A DNA stretch of 64,000 nucleotides. Origin: Polymorphobacter megasporae. Its GTDB lineage: Bacteria > Pseudomonadota > Alphaproteobacteria > Sphingomonadales > Sphingomonadaceae. Position numbers and translations under genes: made by a program. Of this stretch, positions 8,574 through 17,660 are shown in pieces. The stretch covers positions 842,786 to 906,785 of the forward strand of contig NZ_CP081849.1 in NCBI RefSeq assembly GCF_018982885.2, given 5' to 3'. The notes beneath the pieces were generated by a model. It was not told the DNA's origin and ran no database searches. It worked only from the letters and a program-made list of their open reading frames with translations. Each line of letters starts with the position of its first letter. The stretch's first letter is position 1.

Positions 8574-10805
8574 ATGGCAGTCAAGATCAAGTCCCAGCCG
8601 GCAAAGATCAAGAAACCGGCAGCAGCGCCCGCCCAACCGCACGCCGCAGCTGACAAGGGTTCGACGGCGACGAGCGCACCCCAGCGCCGCGCCAAAGCAA
8701 AAGGCACACCGACTTACCCTGCGGTTGGATCGCTGCCAGCGGCAGAGTTTGCGCGAGGCACCGGTGGCGAATTGCATCAGGTCGCCGCCAAGGGCCAGCC
8801 TGTGCTGACGACCAATACCGGCACACCGATCAGCGACGATCACAATAGCCTCAAGGCCGGTCCGCGCGGGCCGATCCTAATCGAGGATTTCGTCCTTCGT
8901 GAGAAGATCCATCATTTCGATCACGAACGCATCCCTGAGCGCGTCGTACACGCGCGCGGCCTTGCCGCGCACGGACAATTCGAGCTGACCGACAGTCTTG
9001 CCGACGTTACCACCGCAAAGATCTTGACTGAAGTTGGGGTCAGAACGCCGGTGTTCACCCGCTTCTCGACCGTTGCGGGAAACCGTGGTTCAGCCGACGT
9101 CGCGCGCGATGTCCGCGGCTTCGCGGTCAAGATGTATACTACAGAAGGCAACTGGGACATTGTCGGCAATAATATCCCGGTCTTCTTCATCCAGGATGCG
9201 ATCAAGTTTCCCGACCTGATCCATGCCGTCAAGGAAGAGCCAGATCGTGGCTTTCCGCAGGCGCAGTCGGCCCATGACACGTTTTGGGACTGGATCGCTT
9301 GCACGCCCGAGGCGATGCACATGGTTATGTGGCAGATGTCCGATCGGACAATCCCGCGTTCGGTGCGAATGATGCAGGGCTTCGGCGTCCACAGCTTCCG
9401 GCTGATCGCCGCCGACGGCGCGGTGACGTTCGTCAAATTTCATTGGCTTCCGGTGCTCGGCATGCAGTCGGTCGTGTGGGACGAGGCCCTCAAACTCAAC
9501 GGGGCCGACCCCGACTATCATCGCCGCGACTTGTACACCTCGATCAACGACGGCGAGCATCCGGCGTGGGATCTCGCAGTCCAGCTGTTCGACGAGGAAC
9601 GGGCCGCGACATTCGACTTTGACCACCTCGATTCGACCAAGCTGATCCCCGAAGAAGTCGTGCCACTGCGCGTGATCGGGCGAATGACGCTCGACCGTAA
9701 TCCCGATAATGTGTTCAGCGAGACCGAACAGGTCGCGTTCTGCACCGAGAATGTCGTGCCCGGAATCGGTTTTTCGGACGACCCGCTGCTCCATGGTCGC
9801 AGCTTCTCGTATCTGGATACGCAGCTGAGCCGCCTTGGCTCGGTCAACTTCACTCAGATACCGATCAACGCGCCGCGTTGCCCTTTCGGGAACATGCAGC
9901 GCGACGGCCACATGAACGTGCGGCCACAGGGCACCCGCGTCGCCTATACGCCGAGCCTGATCGACCCGTCGGGCCCACGCGAGGATCCGGTCGGCGGGTT
10001 CCGCAGCGCGCCGGCCGCCGATGTTGGGCCGAAGGTGCGCGAGCGCTCGGCGACCTTTGCCGACCATTATAGCCAAGCGCGCCAGTTCTTCTTCAGCCAG
10101 ACCGAGCCCGAACAGAATCACATCGTCGCCGCGCTGATCTTCGAGCTCTCGAAGGTCGAGTTGCCGATCATCCGTTCGACCATGCTCGGCCACCTCGCAG
10201 TGATCGACGTGACGCTTGGCGAGCGTGTCGCCACCGGGCTCAACCATAAGGCAAAGATTGTCCCGGCGGTTCCGGCGGTCGAGCCGCGCACCGACCTTCC
10301 GCCGAGCTCTAAGCTCAGCATCCTTGCTAGCGGCCCGCCGACGCTCGTCGGGCGGCTCGTCGGCATGCTCGTTACCGATGGCGCCGCGTCGGCAACCGTC
10401 GGTGCGCTGATTACAGCGACCAAAGCGGCCGGGGCATCGCCAAAGATCATTTGCCCGCGCGTTGGCGGCGTCACCCTCGACGATGGGACGCTGCTTAAGG
10501 GAGATTTCCAGCTCGCTGGCGGCCCGTCGGTGCTGTTCGATACCGTCGCGGTCGTGACCTCGGCCGATGGCACGACGAAATTGCTTAACGAGGCTGCGGC
10601 CGTTGCCTGGGTCCATGACGCGTTCGCTCATCTCAAGGTGATTGCCTCGACGGCCGATGCCGAGCCGCTGCTAATCGCGGCAGGTGTGATACCAGACGCC
10701 GGCATCGTGAAGCTCGCTGGCGCTGCCGATGCGGCAGCGTTCACCGCGCTCGCCGGCGAAGGCCGGATATGGGCACGCGAGCCAATGGTGCGGACTATCT
10801 ACTGA
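8574..10805 (+). CDS. katE: Large-subunit monofunctional catalase (HPII type)
   Basis: A 743-residue clade-2 catalase that splits hydrogen peroxide into water and oxygen in the cytoplasm. Catalytic His126 (ERVVHARG), Asn200 ([11 protein letters not shown]) and haem-ligand Tyr413 (FSYLDTQ) are all present, at almost the numbering of E. coli HPII (128, 201, 415). A basic, alanine-rich N-terminal extension (1-60) and a C-terminal flavodoxin/DJ-1-like domain (about 590-743) are typical of the large form. Position 390 is Cys ([10 protein letters not shown]) where E. coli HPII has His392, the residue covalently bonded to its haem-ligand Tyr. The start follows GAAGGATCGAAG. A stem-loop follows the stop. 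Confidence 0.96.
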   Translation: MAVKIKSQPAKIKKPAAAPAQPHAAADKGSTATSAPQRRAKAKGTPTYPAVGSLPAAEFARGTGGELHQVAAKGQPVLTTNTGTPISDDHNSLKAGPRGPILIEDFVLREKIHHFDHERIPERVVHARGLAAHGQFELTDSLADVTTAKILTEVGVRTPVFTRFSTVAGNRGSADVARDVRGFAVKMYTTEGNWDIVGNNIPVFFIQDAIKFPDLIHAVKEEPDRGFPQAQSAHDTFWDWIACTPEAMHMVMWQMSDRTIPRSVRMMQGFGVHSFRLIAADGAVTFVKFHWLPVLGMQSVVWDEALKLNGADPDYHRRDLYTSINDGEHPAWDLAVQLFDEERAATFDFDHLDSTKLIPEEVVPLRVIGRMTLDRNPDNVFSETEQVAFCTENVVPGIGFSDDPLLHGRSFSYLDTQLSRLGSVNFTQIPINAPRCPFGNMQRDGHMNVRPQGTRVAYTPSLIDPSGPREDPVGGFRSAPAADVGPKVRERSATFADHYSQARQFFFSQTEPEQNHIVAALIFELSKVELPIIRSTMLGHLAVIDVTLGERVATGLNHKAKIVPAVPAVEPRTDLPPSSKLSILASGPPTLVGRLVGMLVTDGAASATVGALITATKAAGASPKIICPRVGGVTLDDGTLLKGDFQLAGGPSVLFDTVAVVTSADGTTKLLNEAAAVAWVHDAFAHLKVIASTADAEPLLIAAGVIPDAGIVKLAGAADAAAFTALAGEGRIWAREPMVRTIY

Positions 10806-10872
10806 CGTTGGTTCCTCTCTCCCTGCCGGCCGATAAAGCGGCTGGCATGAAATTCTCTATTAGATCGGACTA

Positions 10873-10903
10873 CCGCGGTTGCATTTAGACGCTGCAACCG
10901 CGG
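10873..10903 (+). terminator. Stem-loop after katE
   Basis: A perfect 11-bp inverted repeat (CCGCGGTTGCA, nine-base loop, TGCAACCGCGG) lies 68 bases after the katE stop. It lacks a clear T-run. It is a likely terminator or mRNA-stabilising hairpin. Confidence 0.5.
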
Positions 10904-11040
10904 GTGTTCGGTGTTAGCGTCAATAAGACGAACTGATGTTTTCAAGGACCGGGGAACCTCGTTGTTAGGACGGAACAACTCCAGTACTTCAAAATGGATT
11001 ATAGTAGCTAAAACACAAAAATTACATTAGCGGGGGAAAT

Positions 11041-11364
11041 TATCCGATCGTCGAGATCCTCAATGGCGCTTTGGCCGGTGTCGGCAACATCTTCATCAAC
11101 GCCGCGGGCTACAGCCTCGACGCCGATCCGATCGCCGATGCCTTCGGCGGCTTCGATCTCGGCAGCGGCAATGGCGGCTTTGACTTTTTCCTCGGGAAAT
11201 CGATTGGCGGCGATCCGTTCGCGAAGACCCTCGCGGTCGGTAACTTCGACGCTTCGTCGGCGGTGACCGCTGCGGTGCCCGAACCGTCGACATGGGCGCT
11301 GATGATCGGCGGCTTCGGCCTTGCCGGCGGGGCATTACGCCGTAGAACCTACGTCGTACCGTAA
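11041..11364 (+). pseudogene. PEP-CTERM protein, C-terminal fragment
   Basis: The frame reads VEILNGALAGVGNIFINAAGYSL and continues through a glycine-rich stretch to VPEPSTWALMIGGFGLAGGALRRR, a classic PEPxxWA-CTERM tail (sorting motif, membrane helix, basic end). No signal peptide or start codon with a ribosome site is found upstream; the frame appears cut at about 11040. The normal role would be an exported protein processed by the exosortase/PEP-CTERM machinery. It is most likely the 3' end of a gene truncated by rearrangement. Confidence 0.7.
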
Positions 11365-11575
11365 TAGAGTGCGGGCTGACGAATCATTGGCCGCTTGTGC
11401 CACCCGTCTAAATCAGCCCGCCTCGCCAGTTTCGTTTGCTCTTTTCACTTCCGGCATGCCGGAAGTGCCCAACCTTTGGCGGAAGCGTCTGGATAGGTAG
11501 CAGCGATCCCTGACGACTATCAGGCTTCGCGCGTCGCCATCGCGTCTCGCTGCAACGTATTGCGCACCCTTTGGA

Positions 11576-12859
11576 TCAGTCCGCCGCCTCCGGTTCGGCG
11601 CCACGGAATGCATCGCGCTTGACGATGCGTTCGAGCTTTACCGGACGCCCCTCCCGCGCCGAAGCATAGATCGCCTCTATGATCACTTGATCCTGCAATC
11701 CCTCCTCGCCGGGCGTGCGCGGCGTCCGGCCGCTGCGGATGCACTGGGCGAAGTGATCGATCTCGAGGGCGAACTGATTTTGCGCCGGGATGGTCAACTC
11801 GGCATTATGCTCCTTGCCGTCGACGAGCTGCGCGACGCGCAGGCGCTGGCCCTCATAGGCAAAGGCGTTTTCCATCTCGAGCCACGCCGACGTCCCCATC
11901 AGCTTCAGGCGCTGCAACCGATGCGTGCCGTAGCTCGTCAGGCAGTTTGCGATGACGCCCGACGGGAAGCGTAGTGTGAAGCTGACATTGTCCTCGACTT
12001 CGGCAAAGCGCGGGTCGCCCGCAGGGCTCCAGATCGTCGCCGACACCTCGGACGGCTCCTCGCCGAGAATGGCACGCGCCGTGTTGAGGCAATAGAGCCC
12101 GACGTCGGGAAGCGAGCCGCCTCCGGCCAACGCGCGTTTCTGTCGCCACTGTGCGGGATCGCCCTGGTTCTGATTGTTGATCATGTCCATCAGCACGACA
12201 TCGCCAAGCTTGCCGCCACGAGCCTGCTTGATCGCTTCCCGTGCATGCGGCTGGTATTGCATGCGGTAGGCGATCATCAGGCGGACCTTGGCGCTCGCGG
12301 TAGCGGCGATCATGTCGCGGCACTCGTGCGCGGTCGTCGCCATCGGCTTTTCGCAAAGCACGTTCTTTCCAGCCTTTGCCGCGGCGAGCACATCTCGATG
12401 GTGCAGCGCATTCGGGGTTACAACGTACACCGCCTCGACCGCCGAATTGCTCGAGATGCGCGCAAAATCATCATAGCCGTAACAGCAGTCGGCCGGGATC
12501 CCATATTGCGCGGCGATGGCCCGGAGCTTGTCGGGGGTGCCGCTGACCAGCGCGGCAAGCCGGCCGTGCTTGGCCTGCGCAAAGGCGGGCAATATTTGTT
12601 CGAGCGCCAGTTTGCCGAGCCCGACGACGGCAAAGCCGACGCGCTTGTCACGAGGATCCGGGTTGGGCGGCTGTTGCGGCTGGCTGTCGCTGGGATCGCT
12701 GCTCGGCGGAAATTGGACTTTGCCGTCGCTTATCACGCCGGTGTCTACCGCTGGTGGGCGGGGTGTTGCGGCATTGGCGCTCGCAGCCCACCCGAGGCCG
12801 ACGGCGCCAGCCGTCATCATCACGGTCCTGCGATTGGGCAAATCCACATCCTTGGACAT
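11576..12859 (-). CDS. Tat-exported glucose-fructose oxidoreductase-like (Gfo/Idh/MocA)
   Basis: A 427-residue periplasmic NAD(P)-dependent sugar oxidoreductase, close to Zymomonas glucose-fructose oxidoreductase. That enzyme oxidises glucose to gluconolactone while reducing fructose to sorbitol with tightly bound NADP. A Tat signal (NRRTVMMTAGAVGLGWAASANA) precedes a proline-rich arm (QPQQPPNPDP), the Rossmann motif VVGLGKLALEQILPAF, the catalytic-region EKP (VLCEKPMAT) and GGGSLPDVGLYCLNTAR. The ATG at 12859 was chosen because GGAGAA lies 6-8 bases upstream; in-frame ATGs at 12865 and 12901 fit less well. True substrates are not proven. Confidence 0.88.
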   Translation of the reverse strand: MSKDVDLPNRRTVMMTAGAVGLGWAASANAATPRPPAVDTGVISDGKVQFPPSSDPSDSQPQQPPNPDPRDKRVGFAVVGLGKLALEQILPAFAQAKHGRLAALVSGTPDKLRAIAAQYGIPADCCYGYDDFARISSNSAVEAVYVVTPNALHHRDVLAAAKAGKNVLCEKPMATTAHECRDMIAATASAKVRLMIAYRMQYQPHAREAIKQARGGKLGDVVLMDMINNQNQGDPAQWRQKRALAGGGSLPDVGLYCLNTARAILGEEPSEVSATIWSPAGDPRFAEVEDNVSFTLRFPSGVIANCLTSYGTHRLQRLKLMGTSAWLEMENAFAYEGQRLRVAQLVDGKEHNAELTIPAQNQFALEIDHFAQCIRSGRTPRTPGEEGLQDQVIIEAIYASAREGRPVKLERIVKRDAFRGAEPEAAD

Positions 12860-13004
12860 CAGCATTTCTCCAGCGTTGTCGAAGAAATGCATCGGCTCCA
12901 CGGTGGTTGCGCGGTTTTAGGACTGCGACAGTCTGGGTCGGATCGCGCGCGCAGGAAGCTGCGTAGGATGCGTGGCTGCAGGCCGCTCTGGCCGCAGCGC
13001 TCGC

Positions 13005-13211
13005 TCACTCTTTTTTGATGACGGCGTCGGCCTTCTTGTCGATCTTGCCCTCTTCGGCTTTAGAAATTCGCCCAGCCTTCTTGGCCTGGCTCGCCCGCGC
13101 CTTGGCATTCTTGGCGTGAGCGGCGTCCTCGATCGGATAAGCGCGCTTGTCGGGTTCGGCGAATTTGCTCGCCGGGAGCTTGTCGCGATCGGCTTCGGAT
13201 AGCTTTGCCAT
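13005..13211 (-). CDS. Small Lys/Ala-rich protein (DUF6582-like)
   Basis: A 68-residue charged protein: MAKLSEADRDKLPASKFAEPD, then YPIEDAAHAKNAKARASQA and a lysine-rich end. The pattern is found in short proteins common in proteobacteria and phages, provisionally DUF6582-like, with no known function. The start codon is preceded by GAGGACTCTGACT, a reasonable ribosome site. It lies 145 bases upstream of the GFOR gene on the same strand. Confidence 0.65.
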   Translation of the reverse strand: MAKLSEADRDKLPASKFAEPDKRAYPIEDAAHAKNAKARASQAKKAGRISKAEEGKIDKKADAVIKKE

Positions 13212-13379
13212 AGTCAGAGTCCTCCGATGGCAGAAACGCCGCAAGCCTTGTGCGGTTCAGAAGTCGAGCTCGACACGGCCTGCCAACACCAGCGCGTTGC
13301 GCACCGCGATTGTTGCTGCCGGATGGCGACGTATTGCGTATCGGGGGCAGGGTCACGCCACGTGCCGCATGCGCGCCGT

Positions 13380-13740
13380 AATTGAGTTCATAGACAGTCG
13401 TACGCCGGGAGCTGTCGCCGGTCATTCTCAAGGCTGGCGTCGAGGGTAAGCTGACGCTCCATATAAGCATCGGCGGCGACATCGCGACGTCGGTCGACCT
13501 GTTCTACAACAACCTGTGGGTCGACAAGAGTTTATGGCATCAAGGCGACAATTCTCGCGGGCAGGGTTTCGGCGTTCGTCGAGGTCGACCTAATCTTCTA
13601 CACTGAAAAATATACGGTCGACATCATCAGCTTCGACGGCATCGACAAGAGCATTCCATTTCAAAGCCGGCGCTAGGACAACATCCATGTGCTGATCCCG
13701 TCGATGATCGTAGCGAAACCCTATTGGCCGTGAGCTAAAG
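13380..13740 (+). pseudogene. Unrecognised gene fragment, frameshifted
   Basis: One frame reads VILKAGVEGKLTLHISIGGDIATSVDLFYNNLWVDKSLWHQGDN. After a shift, another reads FSAFVEVDLIFYTEKYTVDIISFDGIDKSIPFQSRR, then a stop, then DNIHVLIPSMIVAKPYWP. Together they look like one eroded beta-rich protein of over 110 residues. I do not recognise the family. The rest of 13212-13998 shows nothing else convincing. Confidence 0.45.
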
Positions 13741-13998
13741 GCGACGACGCGGGCGTCGCGCCGACGACATCCGCGTCAGATTTGCGTTTCAAAAGTAGCC
13801 CCTCCGGTTTCCCAGTATGCGTGGCAATTGAGGTAGTTGGACCGGATGTTTGCAGGAACAGGACCGATTGCTGCCTGTCCGCTCTCGGGATTTAAAGCGG
13901 CAAGACGGCCATTCCAATCCCTAGCCTAACGCCGTCTGAGAACGCGATTGCGGACATCTTCTATGGATGGTCGTGCTTGCAGCCTATAATGTGGCGAC

Positions 13999-15147
13999 AT
14001 GATCACCTGCCTTGCTGTTGCCGGTTATCGCTCGCTCCGCAACGTGACGCTTGAGCTGGGGTCGCTGAACATTGTCACAGGCGCAAACGGCAGTGGTAAA
14101 TCGAGCTTGTATCGAGCCCTGCGCCTGCTGTCCGATGTTGCCCTGGGCCGCGCGATCGCGTCGCTGGCGGCAGAGGGCGGGCTGGCATCGACGCTCTGGG
14201 CTGGCCCGGAGCGCATCAGTCGCGAGATGAGAGCCGGCACGATGCCGGTCCAAGGGACCGTTCGCGCCGGACCAGTCAGCCTAAGACTCGGGTTCGCGTC
14301 CGACGATTTTGGTTATGCGATTGATCTTGGCCTGCCGATCCCATCCACGACCCGCTTCAGCTATGACCCCGAGATCAAGCTCGAGGCGGTCTGAACCGGG
14401 CCCACACTGGGACGTTCAAACCTTTTTGCCGAACGTCGAGGCAAACGTGTCCGGGTTCGCACTGGCAAGACCGGCGAGTGGCGCGAAGTCGTCAGGGATA
14501 TTTCGGCTGTCGACAGCATGATCGCGCAGTGCGCCGACACGGCGGATGGCCTGGAGCTCCTGATCTTGCGCGAGCGGATGCGCGCCTGGCGCTTCTACGA
14601 TGATCTGCGCACCGATCGTGAAGCGCCGTCGCGGCGGCCGCAGGTCGGAACCTTTACCCCAGTACTCGCCGGCGACGGCTCGGACATCGGCGCCGCTGTT
14701 CAGACAATCATCGAGATCGGCGACGCTGAGGCACTGCGTAATGCGATCGCAGACGCGTTCGACAGTGCCAAGATAAGTGTCGGCGATCGCTTCGAAGTCG
14801 AGATGCGACAGCACGGGCTGCTCCGACCCCTCAGCGCTCCAGAGCTGTCGGACGGCACTCTGCGCTACATCCTCCTCGCAGCCGCCCTGCTCTCGCCGCG
14901 ACCGCCGGAGCTGATGATCCTCAACGAGCCCGAGGCCAGCCTTCACCCCGACCTGCTCGCCCCCCTGGCTCGCCTGCTCGTCCTGGCTTCGACGCGGTGT
15001 CAGATCATCGTCGTATCGCACGCGCAGAAGCTGGTGTCCGCGCTGATGGACTTTGGCGACGCCACCCAGATCGAGCTTCAAAAGAACATGGGCGAGACAA
15101 CGGTCGTCGATGCCAGTGCACCAGTGTGGAAATGGCCCTCGCGCTGA
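13999..15147 (+). pseudogene. RecF/SMC-like AAA ATPase with one internal stop
   Basis: A single frame of about 382 codons codes for an AAA_21-type ATPase with DNA-repair-like folds. Features are the Walker A GANGSGKSS (residues 30-38), the DPEIKLEAV segment, LRYILLAAALLSPRP, a signature-like SDGTLR and Walker B LMILNEPEASLHPDLL. At 14392-14394 an in-frame TGA stands where Trp is expected (EAV*TGPTLGRSNLFAERRG); the frame stays open on both sides. It is either a nonsense mutant or a base error. Without the stop, the length is normal for single-gene OLD-like bacterial ATPases. Confidence 0.8.
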
Positions 15148-15605
15148 GGCCGTTCCCACTGGGTCAAGCATGAGGCCGGATGCTGGGCGGCAGCTCCCGG
15201 CAACCCACCGCGAAACATCCGCCGTTCGGATGCGGCCAGAACTGCCCCGTACGATCCGTGGATCGCTATTGAATTTAACGGCAATACGCCAATGTAATCG
15301 ACATCTGTGGAGGATGCTGATGACCCCTGACGCGCGCCATCGCTTGTGAAAAGCTGACTGCTTGGAAAGACTATGCGACAGCGAGCGGCCCCTCGCGGCG
15401 GCAATGATCCGTCTCGGCACGGTGTAAATAACGATATCTGCAAGGGCATCGGGCAAACTCATATTTAAGGCCCGTCGGCACGGGTAGAGTGCCGCTTTGC
15501 TTTGAGAGGCCGCGCTGACGAAGCTTACGCTCGACATTTCAGCTCTCGACGAAACTTGAGTGGGGGCAGTTCGTTTCGCACTCGATGTGGCTCGCTCGCA
15601 CTAGT
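15148..15605. other. No supported gene
   Basis: This intergenic stretch between the broken ATPase and the glycosyltransferase has only short frames with no recognisable product. No clear repeat or hairpin was found. Confidence 0.4.
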
Positions 15606-16643
15606 ATGGCTCTGCCCCGTCTAACTGTCGGGACGACATGTGCCGTTGCCGTGGGTGTTCCGGCCCGCGACGAGGTCGCCCATATCATCCCCTGCCTGGC
15701 CGCCCTCGATCGTGCGGCTGAGCAGGTGCCTGCGCCTGTGACGATCGTCGTCGGTGCCAACAACTGCGCCGACGATACGGCGGTCGTGGCGCGCGCATTT
15801 GCGGCCCGATGGGCGCGGATCGAAGTCGAAGAGATTGCCTTGCCCGTTGATCGCGCACACGCTGGCGGCGCGCGTCGGCACGTCATGGACCGGGCCGCCG
15901 AACGCGCCGGTATCGGTGGCGTCGTGATGACCACCGACGCCGACAGCCACGTCGACGTCGACTGGATTGCTGCAAACCTTAGCGAGATAGCAATTGGTGC
16001 CGATGCGGTCGCGGGCGTGATCGCGTTCGATGCGGCGGCGCGGGAGGCGCTGCCTAACCTCGATCACCGCGCGGATGAGTGGCAGCTGGCGGCGCTGCAT
16101 GCCCGGCTTGAAGATTTGCTCGACCCGCGTGCGCACGACCCTTGGCCGCGCCACATATGGGCTTGGGGCGCGAGCCTGGCGATGACTGTCGAAACCTATC
16201 GGGCGGTTGGCGGTGTGCCGCTGATCGCGCTTGCCGAGGACCGCGCTCTCGCCGATGCTATCGAGCGCGCCGGATTTCGCCTGCGTCATAGCCATGCGCC
16301 GGTGGTATTCACGTCGCCGCGGCTGACAGGCCGCGCGCCTGGCGGTTTCGCCGATCTGATTGCCAGTCATGCCGCCAACGCCTCGCCTTGTGACTTCGCG
16401 CTCGAGCCAACGCGAGTTTTAGTACAACGTTTGATCCTCCGTGCGCGGCTCCGACGCGAGATGAACGGCGATTTTCCGGCGTATTGGGCGACTGTCGAGG
16501 CGACGTCCTTGCGGTTGCGTCGGCAACGGCTACGACCCGCCCTTCTCGCTCAAGAGGTCCGGTTGGCAGAGAGGCTGATCGTTTCGCTGAAATGCCGCGA
16601 AAACCGTCGACACGATCGTCGTGCCGACGGTGTTACCGCGTGA
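15606..16643 (+). CDS. Family 2 glycosyltransferase
   Basis: A 345-residue GT-A fold protein. It begins with GVPARDEVAHIIPCLAAL, then TIVVGANNCADDTAVVA, and the metal-binding motif MTTDADSHVD (DxD-like). An aromatic acceptor segment (WPRHIWAWGASLAMTVETYRAVGG) and the general-base region ALAEDRALADAIERAG follow. Sphingomonads often place such enzymes with a PIG-L deacetylase and a methyltransferase, but those are absent here. The start codon has only a weak ribosome site. The last 30 residues are charged and may be altered by DNA rearrangement next to the IS 120 bases downstream. Confidence 0.8.
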   Translation: MALPRLTVGTTCAVAVGVPARDEVAHIIPCLAALDRAAEQVPAPVTIVVGANNCADDTAVVARAFAARWARIEVEEIALPVDRAHAGGARRHVMDRAAERAGIGGVVMTTDADSHVDVDWIAANLSEIAIGADAVAGVIAFDAAAREALPNLDHRADEWQLAALHARLEDLLDPRAHDPWPRHIWAWGASLAMTVETYRAVGGVPLIALAEDRALADAIERAGFRLRHSHAPVVFTSPRLTGRAPGGFADLIASHAANASPCDFALEPTRVLVQRLILRARLRREMNGDFPAYWATVEATSLRLRRQRLRPALLAQEVRLAERLIVSLKCRENRRHDRRADGVTA

Positions 16644-16768
16644 CCTGTGTCTCAACGCTGCAGTGATCGTCGGCACAATCGCGCTCCAACGGCGCGCGTA
16701 CCTGTCCTCGCGCGGTAGGCCGTATTCGATCGCCGACGCAGCGGCAACACAGCCACGCTGGTGGACTA

Positions 16769-17614
16769 GGCTCAGGACCTATTAAAGTGCTTGCGGAGAC
16801 GGTGATCGGTTGATTCAATGGCGGCGCTGAGGAGGCGTCGTGATGAGTGATTTGATCTGGTTGTCGGCGGCACAGATGCGTCGGATCGAGCCGCACTTTC
16901 CCCTGTCGCATGGGGTGCCGCGCGTTGACGACCGGCGAGTGATCAGCGGGATCATCTTCGTGATCAGGAACGGGCTGCGCTGGCGCGATGCGCCCAAGGA
17001 CTACGGTCCGCACAAGACGATCTACAACCGCTTCATCCGCTGGAGCCGGCTGGGTGTGTTCAACCGTATCTTTGCAGCGCTGGCGGCAAAAGGCGGCAAG
17101 CCCGACCAGTTGATGATCGATGCGACCCACCTGAAGGCACACCGAACCGCCGCGAGCCTCCTCAAAAAGGGGCTCTTCCCCGATGTATCGGACGCACCAA
17201 AGGCGGCCTGAACTCCAAGCTGCACGCGGTCTGCGACGGCCAGGGCCGACCGCTGGTCATGCTCCTCACCGAGGGGCAGACCAGCGACTACAAGGGCGCA
17301 GCGCTGATGCTCGACGCCCTGCCCAAAGCGAGGGCCATGCTCGGTGACCGCGGCTATGACGCCGACTGGTTCCGCGCCGCCCTGATCGCCAAGGGCATCA
17401 CACCCTGCATCCCATCGAAGGCCAACCGCAAAACCCCGATCCCGCATGACCGAACTCTCTACCGGCAACGTCACCGCATCGAGAACATGTTCGGCAGGCT
17501 CAAGGACTGGCGGCGTATCCACACCCGCTATGACCGCTGCGCGCACGCCTTCTTCTCGGCCATCGCGCTCGCCGCGACCGTCATCTTCTGGCTGTGATCA
17601 ATGAGTCCTGAGCC
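16769..17614 (+). mobile_element. IS5-family element (IS427 type), apparently complete
   Basis: About 846 bp bounded by inverted repeats GGCTCAGGAC (16769-16778) and GTCCTGAGCC (17605-17614). The flanks allow a TA duplication, or CTAG if the outer G is excluded. The transposase is in two overlapping phases. It sits between the glycosyltransferase and the 3' end of the DUF2252 gene, close to but not inside either. Confidence 0.8.
16840..17597 (+). CDS. IS5-family (IS427) transposase, probable -1 frameshift
   Basis: The first phase (16840-17211) gives MSDLIWLSAAQMRRIEPHFP to ASLLKKGLFP. The second phase gives KGALPRCIGRTKGGLNSKLHAV and runs to 17597. Together they carry the DDE residues: IDATHLK, LGDRGYDAD and HRIENMFGRLKDWRR. 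The phases overlap at CTC AAA AAG (17161-17169), a plausible -1 slippage site, and IS427 members are known to use programmed frameshifting. I therefore treat it as one functional product rather than a pseudogene; ribosome profiling or transposition would be needed to prove it. Confidence 0.75.
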
Positions 17615-17660
17615 TAGGAGCTTTCTAATACAGGCGATCAAAGGTGCCGCGAGGACAAAT

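Noticed and set aside
9090..10631. 513-codon open frame on the minus strand across katE
   Set aside because: It lies fully antisense to a well-conserved catalase, is rich in Arg and Asp as expected for the complement of GC-rich coding DNA, and has no recognisable domain.
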